DNA from: Sceloporus undulatus
Taxonomy: Eukaryota; Chordata; Lepidosauria; Squamata; Phrynosomatidae
Direction of reading: 5' to 3'
Assembly: GCF_019175285.1 (NCBI RefSeq)
Contig: NC_056524.1
Coordinates: forward strand, 226,255,156 to 226,319,155
Length of the DNA stretch: 64,000 bases
Positions 23,851 to 36,100 of the stretch are shown here, one piece after another. Position 1 is the first letter of the stretch. Each line of letters begins with the position of its first letter. The translations under genes and the position numbers were made by a program. The notes below the pieces were generated by a model, which searched no databases, was not told where the DNA came from, and saw only the letters and a program-made list of their open reading frames with translations.

Positions 23851-26800
23851 GCCCCTGAGTCCCTCTGAGAGCCAGGCTACAGAGCAACCAATCCTGTTTG
23901 GATAGAGTCACACTAACAGCCAATCAGAGAGAGGACAGTGGTTGCCCCCCCCGCCCTCACAAACTACAATTCCCAGGATTCCCTGGTTTTTCAAGGGAAT
24001 TGCCTCCACACTTCCAGATCCCAGCCCCAGAGAATGAGTCTACAGCATAATCAGTGTTGCCAATTTAAGTCCACTTCTGCAGGTGCATTTGGATTTAATA
24101 ATGATAACAATAATGGTGATGATGATGATAGAGAGATAGATCTTGTAGCACCTTTGAGTCTCACTGAAAGAAAAGTTGGCAGCATGAGCTTTCCTAGACT
24201 TAAGCGTACTTCCTCAGATGCATGGGAATTGTAGTTCATTGTGGCACCAGAGCTCTCACAAAACTACAATTCCCAGGGTTCCCTAGCACTGAGCCAGGGC
24301 AGTTAAAGCAGTCTCAAACTGGATTATTTCTGCAGTATGGATTGGACCTTGAGCATTTTTAATAACCAAGGTCCAAAACACACTGCAGAAATAATCCAGT
24401 TTGTGACCACTTTGACTCTCCTGGCTCAGTGCTAGGGAATCCTGGGAATTGTAGTTTGTTGTGGCACCAGAGCTCTTTCTGAGAACGCTCAATGTCTCAC
24501 AAAACTACACTTCCCAGGGTTCCCTAGCACTGAGCCAGGGCAGTTATTTCTGAAGTGTGTCTTGGATCCAACTAAGGCTGCATCTTCACTCCAGAGACAA
24601 TCCAGTTTCATACCGTTTTAACTGCCATGGCCCAGTGCTATGAAATCCTGGGAATTGTAGTTTGTTGTCACACCAAAGTTTGCTGAGAAGGCTAAATATC
24701 TCAGAAAACTAGAATTCCCAGGATTCCATAGCACTGAGCCAGGGCAGTTAAAGCAGTCTCAAACTGGATTATTTCTGAAGTGTGTCTTGGACCCAACTCA
24801 GGCTGCATCTTCACTCCAGAGACAATCCAGTTTTGTACTGTTTTAACTGCCATGGCCCAGTGCTATGAAATCCTGGGAACTAATTTGTTGTCACACCAGA
24901 GTTTTCTGGGAGAGAAAGTTAAATGTCTCACAAAACTAGAATTCCCAGGATTCCCTGGCACTGAGCCAGGGCAGTTAAAGGGGTGTCAAACTGGATTATT
25001 TCTGCAGTGCAGTTGCAGCCTAACACGTTTCTATTTGGCACAAAGCTTCCTGGGCTTTGATTCCAATAGGAGCCACTTGAACTGCCACGGCTCCATCCAT
25101 ACAGAATCCCTGGGATTTGTAGTTTGGATCAGTGCCCCTCCATGCATTCTTTGGGCAGAGAAGGCAAAAGACCTTATAAAACTACAGATTCTAGGATTCC
25201 AATAGGATGGAGCAGCAGCTCTTAAAATGGTGTCAAACTGCATTAATTCTAAAGTGTAGATGCACCAAGAGGAAGGGCGGGAGGAGTTGTCGAGGCGGGT
25301 GAAATAATGTTGTGTATGCTGTTATTTCAAACGTGGAACAGACTCCTTCCTCAGAGTGTAGTGGAGTCTCCCTCCTCTTCCCCTCCTTTTCTTCTTTCTC
25401 CTTCTCCTTTTTTCTCCTCCCCCTCTTTCTCCTCTGCCACTGCTGCTACTGTTATTGTGTGCCTTCAGCTCCTTTCTGACTTATCGTGGAAGAGAGGGGT
25501 GGTCTTATACGGTGAGTATATCCCAAACACTCTATTTTAAGTTGTAAAGTTGGGGGTCGTCTTATACGCCCAGTCGTCTTATATGCCGGAATATACGGTA
25601 AGATAGAAAGGGAAATAGAGATAAAATACTGGAAAATAATATTATACATGGTTACTACAGCCAGATTGCTATATGCACAAAAATGGAAATCGACCCAGAT
25701 TCCGACGGTAGAGGAATGGTCCAATAGACTACTGGATATGAGAGAGGCTGATAGATTGTCTAAAAAGTTAAAAGGAGAGCAAGGAGGATGAAGAAGAAGA
25801 TTGGAACATAGTAATACAGTATTGGGACAAGAATATAGGAAAATCAGAGTGAAGAAACTAAGAAAGGATCTATGGAAATAAAGAAAAATTGAGGTACAGA
25901 AGGAATATATGTATAGAGATATAGATATACAGTAGATAAGAAGGAAGAGAGAAATATAGGTTGGAGAATGCATGTGGGAATAGATTGGGAGGGAGGGGAA
26001 GGGGCAGTAGGGGAAGGGGGTATACGTATGATGGGGAGGAGGAGAGAGAGGGATGTAGTAGATATAGATAAATTTATGTATACATTGTAAGTATATTGGA
26101 AAGATGGATGTAAAATAAAAGAAGTGGGTTCAATAAAAAAAAAACAAGTGGTTTGTCCAGCAGTACAAACTGAGCATAAGTTATCAATTATCAAAGGACA
26201 CCATAATGTCCCCTTTCAATTAATTTGCTAAAAAACAAATATATGTAAACTGCCACTTTGATTTGCCCTGGATCAATTATTACCTTTAGTTCATTCATGT
26301 CAAGGGAGCTGATTCTCATGAAGAAGTTGTGCTTGATTTCTGCACTGTTCCTGTAGCCAAGTACTCAAATATGAGAAACTTGGGTATGAACTAAGCACTT
26401 AACGTTGTGACATCCAGAGTCACTTCTAGGGTGATGGTTGTCCTAATTCAAACTGCTGTGATATAGTAGTTATGGCTATCCATGTTCATATTAGGCTCTG
26501 AACCAGGTCCAGACTGGGCTACCCTTAAGTCATCTAAGAAATATGAGCTGCACCTACACTGCCAAATTAATTTCCTGGATGAGGTAGCATGGTGTAGTGG
26601 TTTAAGAGACCAAGGTTTGAATCCCTGCTTGTCCATGGAAACCCATAAGGTGACCTTGGGCAAGTCACCCCTCAGTCTCAGAGGAAGGCAAAGACAAATC
26701 CCCTCTGAACAAATCTTGCTATGAAAACCCTGTGATTAGTGTTACTATAAACTGGAAATTGACTTGAAGGCACATAACAACTGTAATCCTGTGTCCAGTT

Positions 26801-29800
26801 TTTCCAGGACATACTTCCAAATAAAGCCTTTGTTATTAGTTTATTGACTGTTCTTCAACAGGGATGGAAATCTTGCAACCCTTTAAGACATTGCTGAATT
26901 ACAATTCTCCCTATTCTTCCTTATTAGCTATACTACTGTCCCTAAGAATGCTGAGAACTGCAGGCCAATAACATGGATGTCTTCATGATTCACAGCCTCG
27001 CTTTGGAGTGAGATTCATAGTTTCAGTGGCAATGTTCTATTCCAATTATACTAAACCCCTCTCTTAATAGCAGGTCTTGCTAACACAAGCATTACATATA
27101 CATGCATAATTTTGAAATAAATATCTTATGATGAAAATGGTCTTGTCTTGAGCTTTCCTGCTATTACGAACCATAATCCATGTTTACCAAGATATCAGAA
27201 GGGCTTTGTCCAGATTTTGTAACAGTGAGCTAATGTAATGACTGACCCTGCTGTCGCTGTTAGTTTCAAGAAGATGAAGAGCTTTTATAATTAGGCAAAT
27301 GTTTCACTTAATCATGAAAAGGATTTTGCCTTTCCTGTTGAGAAAACAAAGCTGTACAGCTCCTTTGAAAAACCAAGTGGTTCTCCAGTGGCAAGTGATA
27401 CATTATTTTGAGTTTCCCATGACAGGAATGTGGGTAGGGGAGAATTCCCAACAGACCTCTTTGTGAATGCTTTGCCGTAGCAGCTGGTCGTTTCCATGTC
27501 AGTGGGGTCATGAATCTATTCTGGGTTTTAGTTTGAAGTTTAAAGGAGCTATCTAAAGTACTGAACCCATTTCTTTCAAAGTTCAAGCTAAAACCCACAG
27601 GTGGATTTGGCACCCTGCTGACACAGAACCAACCAGCTGCCCTTTATGTTTTGTTCACTCATTAATATTCAGAAATAAAATGATGTCAAACAAAATGGGG
27701 AAAGAGTGCTACTCACTTATTATTATGATAAGAATGACAGCACATACAATACCCAAGATGATCATCATCTGAAAAGAGAGTTGAATAAGAAAAAAAAAAA
27801 CAAAAACAGAATTCAGTCACTCTCATCTGTACTGTGGAGATTTAGCCACCTTGGGGGCCTTGCTAGGAGAAAGACAGAATACAAATTTGACGAATAAATA
27901 CACCAAACAAATAAACATTTATCTTCTAACACAAGTGCTTCTGCAATCCCAGTCTCTCCAAGAGCATGGTAATTAAAAGGACCATGGTTTACCTTCATCT
28001 TTCACTACCACATCACAGTCAGTACATGACAGTTTGGCAGGTAAGTTTGAATTTATTTTTTCAAGTATAAATCTGCAATATTCATGACACCCCTGAGAAA
28101 AATTACAATGGCCATATTGGCTGGGTGTGATGTTCAACTGCTGTATTATGGGAGGTGTAGTCCAACCCTCCAACCATAGCCATGTTGGAAGGGGATGATA
28201 GGAACTATCGTCCAACATGTTTAGAGTGTATCTTAAAACCAATTGTTAGTCCCAGCTACAGCAGATCTAATGAATGAACTGAAGCGTGATAACTCAACAC
28301 TTATATGTTAATCCCATTGATTCAATGGGTCTACTCTAGTTGGATTTAGGTCTTTGCAGGCTGTTAGACATAGGGGTCAAGAAGATAGGCAGGAAAGAGC
28401 TGCCCAAAGCTACTTCTTCCAAAAGTGAGCTGAGACCCCGCTGACTGCACTGTCCACTCCCAAGGAAACCCACATGCACACACTATGACTATGTGGCACA
28501 GCATCAAGTCATACTGCTGGGTGATTTTAAAAAATTCCCGTCACCATTCATGCACACCATAACTGAAACACACTTCCAGCAACTGCCTGCTACCTAGATG
28601 CAATCCCATTGGAAGGCTGCCCCCTTTGATGGTGCACACAGTTGCACCTGCAATGCTTCACTGGGACAGGGGACTGGAGCAGAGGCGAGCCCAGTAAAAC
28701 ACTGACAATGCACAATCATGCCCTCCTACATGTTTCTTTCACAGCCCCCTTCATCCCATGCCCTGACTTGGACTGTCTGGCTTCTGTATATTGTACTTAT
28801 AGCCATTGGAGGTGTTATACTTTCCCTTTTTTGCATTGCTGCCTTGACTGCCAGCTCTGTCCTTTTTAAATGTTCACCTGCATGGGTTCACATATATATA
28901 CTGCTTTAGAATTAGGATGGAACACTCCTTTGGGACCAGTTTTGTGTTGGAGCATTTATATACAGGGTCAAAGATGTGCACTTTTGAGGCAAGAACAGTT
29001 TATTTCCACTTCTTTTCAGTTCAGGTTTTCCTCCCTTGCAGCAGCCACAATGCAGTTTCCGACCACTTCCAGTGTGTGTGGTTCATATTAACGCCACACC
29101 CCCAAAGCAGCCTGAAACTACTTCTTTTAGCCTGTCTATTTGAGGCCATAGTTTGTGAATCCCTGAGACCTTTTTGCTGGATCTAGAAAAACTAGGGGTC
29201 CTGGAGTCCTACTGATTAGGTAACAGTACAAGACCCTAAAATATTTAGATTTTTTAAAATCCAATTTTTATTGACTTTATTGATTCTCCTGAACTTCTCC
29301 CAAAAGGGAGAATTTGAAAGGAGGGGCTCACACAACTATGAATCCCACCAATATATTTTCATAAAACAAAACAATACAGTAATAGCTAGGGGTGTCACTA
29401 GGAGGCTGGGAGGGCTGCGGACTGCACCAGGTGACACCCTAAGGAGGGGTGGTACTACAAGTCCCCAAACATGCCTTTTGGTAGAAACAGGCTGTGGCAT
29501 TCATAGGTTGTGGCATCCCTTTAAAATGCTGAAGAGATGGTCTGAATGGGATGAGGCTCAGTGGGAGGGAAAAGGAGAGGCCAGGCCCTGTGTTTTAAAA
29601 ACAATTTAAAACTTTTAAAATTTTATTTTTAATTTTTTTAACATCTTTTAATTTTTAAAAAAAAAATCATATCTTACCAAATTTTCACATTAACCATATG
29701 AAACTATGTATATGTAAATATATTTAGGCTAATAAGCCCATGATATTGTAATATAAAGGTACAGATTTAATTTTTCTAGTTGTTTATGTCACAACTATTA

Positions 29801-30078
29801 CCATTACAGACAGTAATACATGGGAATTACAGTCTGTCCTCCTTATCCACGTATTTTTTATCCATGAATTCAAGCATCCACGGCTTGAAAATATTCCCAA
29901 AAAGTATTAATTCCAAAAAGCAAACCTTGATTTTGTCATTTGATATAAGGGACACTATTTTACTTTGCCATTATATTTAATGAGACTTGAGCATCCACTG
30001 ATTTTGTTATCCACAGGGGATCTTGGAGCCAAACTCTAGTGGATAACAAGATCCCATGGTTCGATTTATGAGTAACAT

Positions 30079-30124
<46 letters not shown>

Positions 30125-33100
30125 CTAATTCTGTATGGTAATATGGAAGGAGGTCACTGGAGTGGAGGTGAGACCATGAGTTACCGCTCTGGGTGATGTC
30201 AACCCAAGTGACGGCACTGGTAATAGCATCAGACCTAAGTGTTCTATGCTTCATTGAATAGGGAAAGAAAAAGCCATTTAAGATCAGAAAAGGTGCCATT
30301 TTGCATGAAAACTATTAAATTTGCCTAAGCCTTTCTCCCTCCAACAAGATAAACATGGATGGTCATATGATAAAATTGTTATTGTCTCTAACTAATGCTA
30401 TATTCTCCAAATGTCCAACTTGACTGCTACAGGCCCAATTAACCCTCTGTTGTCTAGCTTTTTCAGCTGCTTCTAAAATGCCCTAGTTTCTTTCTTCTCT
30501 TCCCACTTTCCCACTTTGTCCTCAGCTTTCTTTAACTTCTGAAGACTGAGTTCAAAGTGCAAAAGTAGTTTGTACTGAATTGTACTGAATTAACTCAGCA
30601 AAGAGAGAGGAGGGGGTGGAACCATGCCTTTCCCAGTAAGCTCAGCCCAAAACAAACTGTTTCATTAATAACTTTTGCTAGTGTTTTGATTTTCATTTAT
30701 GAAAGGCTGTAGGCTATGTAATGATATACATGGACATATAACGTATAAGATGATATGCACTGATCATTTTTGCCCAAATCACTTGAAATTTCTCTTGAAG
30801 ACCATGTTATACTATCCAATAATAAGTTTTACCTTACAGTTTTTCCACCAATATTTCCGCTTCAGTTTAGCTGCACTGGTTTCAAACTGAGAAGCTCCAG
30901 CTTGCAAAGCATCTGCACGGTTATCAAGCTCAGAAAGTTTCTGGTCTCTTTCTAATACTTTGTCCACATTGACGCGCATTATGTCCACCACCTGCAATTG
31001 GGATACCAAGTTGTTAGCAAGCCTAACATATCCGTAAAACATTCATTTAGTGGATGGTGACAGAGGAATGAAAATTCAAATATAAGGCTTGGTGAAAATG
31101 TGCATGAGGCTATTTTGTGTAGAATACTGGTTCGCAATGATTTGCACCAAGGGTGTGTTCTTCATTTTACTTCAGTCTCCTCCTTATACTGATACTGGGA
31201 CCCATGGTGGGTTATAACATGCTTAAAACACCAGATACAAGTTATCATAGAATTATAGTGTTGGAAGAGACCACAAGGGCCATCCAATCTAATCCTCCTG
31301 CCAAGTGGTAGAAGAGGAGTGAGTACTGTCATCTGTTGGCCGGTGAGGGAGAGAACAGGCTGGCCCAGCGTCATCAGGGGCTAGCTTGAAGATAGAGCGC
31401 CCTCCCTCCATAACTGTCAGCTTTCGGCCAGTGAGGGAGAGAACAGGCTGAAAGGGAGTTCACCAGGCAGGTCCAGCTTCATCAGGACTAGGCTGAAGGA
31501 AGGAGACTCCGCCCTCCAATCCATCTGTCTTGGTCCAGGCCTCTGAGGGAGAGAAGAACCACTGGACCTCATCCCCTTTCCCTCCACCATTCCCTTCTCC
31601 TTTTGTTTCGTGTCTTTTAGACTGTAAGCCTGAGAGCAGGGAACTGTCTGATTAAAAATATTAATTGTAAGCCGCCCTGAGAGCCATTAGGGCTGAAGGG
31701 CGGGATATAAATACCTAAATAAATAAATAAATAAATACTGATGTTAACAGGAAGGTGAGGCATATTGCCCTCCCTGGTTCTTGAAAATGGTACCTACTGG
31801 TATCAAAACCAACAAAGCAAAGCATGCTTCTCTACTGGAATTATGAATTTCTATAGTATGGGCATTTAGTGCCATCTAAAGGATGTTTGTAATATGGCAA
31901 CATATTATAACTGACTTTCCAGACATTTTTTCACAAACCAAATATGCAGTTTCCCAAAGGAAAATGCTTTTATTGTAGGGTTATTGTACTTCTTAATTTC
32001 ATCAGCAGAATTTCACAGGAAATTCAGCATGGAGCCCTGACAGTAAGAGCTGTTCAACAGTGGAACACACTCCCTCGGAGTGTAGTGGAGTCTCCTTCCC
32101 TGGAGGTCTTTAAGCAGAGGCTTGATGGCCATCTGTCGGGGATGCTTTGATTGAGAGTTCCTGCATGGCAGGGGGATGCACTGGATGGCCCTTGTGGTCT
32201 CTTCCAACTCAACGGTTCTATGATTCTATGAAACAGTTTTCCTGTCTTAGAACCTATGTGAAGCTGCTGCAGCAGATTGCCATAGCTGACAACTGATCAG
32301 GAAAAACTGATCATAGATGCAATCATTCTGACCAGATGTGTGTCTGTGCCATGTTTTCTCTGTCACATATACTATATGTATGAAAGAAGGGGTCTGACTA
32401 TGCTTGTTTCCATTTGAGCTGAGCTTCGACATCTCACTAGGTTCTTGTGTCTGTCTGTGCTTTACGTGTAGAAGACAGTTTAAGGGAGACTACACAAATA
32501 TAGGGACACAAGAATAATGTGTGTATGAAAAATATTTAGCACGTATGCAGTATTTTTATTCTGTGAAATGGATCAATATTTTTAACATGCTTAATTCCTT
32601 TGTCTTTTAATGTGTGCTTTTGATTCGAGTTGTCTTTTGTGGTCTGACTCTTCAGTTATTAGCCTTGCATATTTCTGAGTTCTCTGGTATGGATTTCCTG
32701 ATTGCCCTTTGGACAAATTGTAGCCTCAGATTTCTAAATGTAAAATGAGTGTGCTTAACTATTGTAGTAAAGCAGGGGCAGCTGAGGGAGTTGGGAGGGG
32801 TGAAGAGGGTCAGGTGGCACAGGAGAAGGAGGAGTTGAGGGAGGAGCCAGAAGAAGAGGTGTGGCCCCAGGGGGTTATAAGTAGTCAGGAGGAGAGGTGT
32901 GCGGAGGAGAGATGTGGAAGAGGGGGTCGTGGAGTGGTGGTTGGGGAAGGGACAGCCCAGGTAACCCACAACCCTCGATGAAAGGCTATACCTGTTTCCC
33001 TTCAAGGGAGACACGGGGTGCAGCAACTGGGGCTACACAAGGAGAACCAACTAAGAAACCCCAGACTGGAAAGAGACTTTGTTTACCCTGGAGAAGGAGA

Positions 33101-36100
33101 CTGGAGGCAGCAGGAAAGAGGTAGTCTGGAAGGCGAGTGGTGGGACCCGAAGGGCGAGTGTTGGGAACAAGGCCCAAAACCAAAGGGAATAGAGAAGGCC
33201 GAGGGGGAGCCGCTGGAGAAATACCGAAGGGAACGCCGAAGGTCGGCGGCAAGCCACAAGGATCCAGCTGAAGGGCAGAGGGGATGTGAGAGGAGACTCC
33301 CCAGGGGCCAGACCGGAGGTGGTTGAAAGTTTATGTTTGTGAGAAGTTACAAGTTGTGTTGATTGGGCATTATTAAAGTTCCTGTTGCAAGCACCCTCGC
33401 CTGTGCAAGTTTGTTACTCACGAGGAGTCAGTTTCCTAAGCTAGAGACTCAGGATGCAGCCGACCACGCCTGCCCTGCCCACATCTATATAACTGATCTG
33501 TAATTTGGGCTTGTTCCTCTGGCTAGCAACACTACTTTTCTTATGTGGTATAGGATTTAACAGTCCTATAACCACTATGGCTTGTTTTGTGTGCAGTTCT
33601 GCTTTGGAAACACACTAAGTTAAACATTCTGTATGGCTCAGCATCACATAACAGTTCTGCATGTGAGAATTTGTTACAGCTCCCCTGTCACCACCACCCA
33701 GACTCATTTTTCCACTGTGATAACTCCAAACAGCCATTGAGTGGTTGAGAGTGAGTGTGGATGGGATCGGAGAAGCATCTAGCTATGCTCCCAAAGTCAG
33801 ATGCAGACTGTTACCTACAAAGGTGAGGGGACTTGGGGTGCCCAGCAGCTGTGTCAGCATCTCTTTAATTTTGGGGGAATTGTTTAGATCAAGAAGGCTT
33901 GCAAGAGGCTGGATAACTTAAGGATCATTTTCACCTATGTATACTAGAACTAACCATGGGAGGACTCCATGTTTGGTGATTATAAGAAGAGTTTTATTTA
34001 GAAAGAGTGCACCCAAACACACATTAGCAGTTCAGGAGTTTATTGCATGCTGTTTAAAGTGACTTACCCCATTCACATTAAATTTTGAAGCCGGATCTTA
34101 TCACATGCACCACTGGCCAGGTGAGTGCAACCTGGATGCATCCCAGACCCCAGCTGTGCTTATCCAGGATCTTTTCAAAATGGCAAACCCCTGGTTTTGG
34201 AAAGATGCTGGATAAGTGTGGTTGGGACCCAGGCTGCAGCCCCTGGCACATGTGATAAGATCCAGGCGGGGTACAGACCGCCGCTTTGCAGCGGTCTGGC
34301 GCCGCCGCCAGTAGGTCCGCGGGGGAGCCGGAGCCTTCAGACGGCCCGACTCCCGCGCGGACCGAAAAAAGAAGCTCCAAAATGGAGCTTCTTTTGGCGT
34401 CGCGTTTGCGACGTAGCGAGGCGCCAGGGGCGCGCTCGCTACGTCAGCAGCGGCGCGACGCGTCTGGACGCTCAGCGTCCAGTACGTAAAGATGGCGCCG
34501 GCCATGTAGAAGGGCCGGCGCCATCTTGTACGGACGGAGTCCGTACTAGGCACAGGGGCGTCTATAAGAGACGCCCCTTTTTTAAAATGGGACGTCCGGA
34601 GGACGTCCCAAAGGGCTGTGTAGAAAGCCCCCCAGCTTCAAAATTAAATGCGAATGTAGTAAGTCACTTTAAACAGTGTGCAATAAACTCCTTAAACAGA
34701 AACATCATATAGAGGTAACTGAAATAGAAATATAGAAATTAGGTAGGGTAAGCTAAAGGCTGTAGAAGGAGTAATATTTATCTATCCTGATGAGGAAACC
34801 ACAGCAACAAGGTGTAGCTCAGATGGCATCTGAGGGCAACACAGTGAGTGAAAGAAGCTCTCTGTGCACACATGGTCCATGGGCAGACTGTAAACTCAAA
34901 CTGTGTGCAAGTAAGCTATGTCTGGGGGCCTTATATTTACAACTATTATCTTAGCCTCAAAAAGTTCTAGGTGTTATCATGAAAGATAACAAAGACCTGA
35001 TGGTCTTCCCAGAGCATTGACAATGGATTCTGGAACAACTGATGACTTTAATTTTGGAGTAATAAAAACATTGATTGGATTTAGGGCAACCCCAAAACAG
35101 ATGGATGAAGATGTTGGCTGGGAACATGGCAGGGGGTAGGTAGGATGTACAGTCTTACTTACCATTGCCTTTGTTTCTAGTATGAGAGGATATAAGGAAA
35201 GCCTGGGGACATAGTGATCAGCAAACGCATTTAACTTTTATTGCCCAGACCTTTCACATGTCTTCAGGTCAATGTGTCCTTCCCATGGGAAAGTTTCCTG
35301 ATGTTCCAAAGATCACTGTAACCTCTTTAAAAATGCCTGGCTCCAGATATGAAGATATGGAAACATCATATACAGTGTGTGTGTGGGTTGGTGGGGGTGT
35401 AACAAGACTGAAGACCTTTTCCACTGAGATCCACTGGGATCCTTTGGAGGTCTCATCAGATAATGTCATCAGTTTGCATCTGGCTGGGGGAACATATCCA
35501 GATGCTCCCAGATTCTCTCAGCAGCAACAGAATGGTCATAGGGCAGCTATTACAGCGCAACAATGAGTCATAGAAACCTAGAGTTAGAAAGGACCACTAA
35601 GTTATCTAGTCCAATCCCCTGTCATGTAGGAATACAAAACTAAAGCACTCTTGAAAGATGCTAATCCAATCTCTCAAAGACTCCCCAAAATGGTGAGCCC
35701 ACCACCCCCTGAGGTAATCTACTCCACTGTTACACAGCTCTTACAGTAAAAGAAAAAAAAAGTTATTCCTAATGTTTAGATGGAATCTCTTCTTTTGTCA
35801 TTTGAACACCTTGGTTCATGTTCTAGTCTCTGAAGCAATGAAACAAGCTTGCTCTACCTTCTACATGACATGTCTTCAGATATATAAAAACAGCTATCAT
35901 GTCACCCTTTAAGTCTTTGTATGCTGTTTTGATTGTCTTGACAAAAAGCGGGATAGAAATAAAAGTTTTATTATTTCATTTATTCTCTTCTCCAGCTAAA
36001 TATACCCATCTCTCTCAGTCATTCATCATAAAGCTTAGTTTCTTGTTTGCCCTTCTCTGGACATGTTCCAGTTTGTTGGTATTCTTCTTGAACTGTGGTG

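Larger units (their letters stand above)
23428..25598. mobile_element. 2.2-kb non-autonomous TIR element in the L1
   Basis: Left end CCGTATTTTCCGGCCTATAA followed by GACGAC. The right end reads GTCGTCTTATATGCCGGAAT then ATACGG, a terminal inverted repeat of roughly 25 bp with TA on both sides (23426-23427, 25599-25600). L1 sequence continues across it. The interior has no transposase. It holds a pyrimidine-rich left part with (CT)n, then a cluster of palindromic repeats (23955-25262), a CR1 scrap (25331-25383) and a pyrimidine-rich right part. Confidence 0.75.
23020..26142 (+). mobile_element. L1 LINE 3' end, split by a 2.2-kb element
   Basis: ORF2 C-terminal frames: [16 protein letters not shown], then in a shifted frame [38 protein letters not shown] and [18 protein letters not shown]. 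It resumes after 25600 with [17 protein letters not shown] and [18 protein letters not shown]. The 3' UTR has a G-rich tract, then CAATAAAAAAAAAA. AACAAGTGG occurs at both edges (23011-23019 and 26143-26151), the likely target duplication. Net L1 length is about 950 bp, 5'-truncated and frameshifted. It lies in antisense orientation in intron 4. Confidence 0.85.
27769..30832. other. Intron 3 of the synaptobrevin gene
   Basis: 3.1 kb. It holds a palindromic repeat (28118-28225), a possible repeat end at about 29387-29460 (AGGGGTGTCACTAGGAGGC and CAGGTGACACCCTAAGGAG), a Tigger-like MITE (29830-30059), a (CA)n tract and a dispersed unclassified repeat (30417-30680). No exon seen. Confidence 0.6.

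Noticed and set aside
32745-33326. Frames of 75-102 codons on the plus strand
   Set aside because: Inside solo LTR 1; low-complexity Glu/Gly/Arg-rich translation.
34101-34712. Frames of 150 and 195 codons
   Set aside because: They lie within the long-TIR hairpin element; no conserved protein and no splice or start context.
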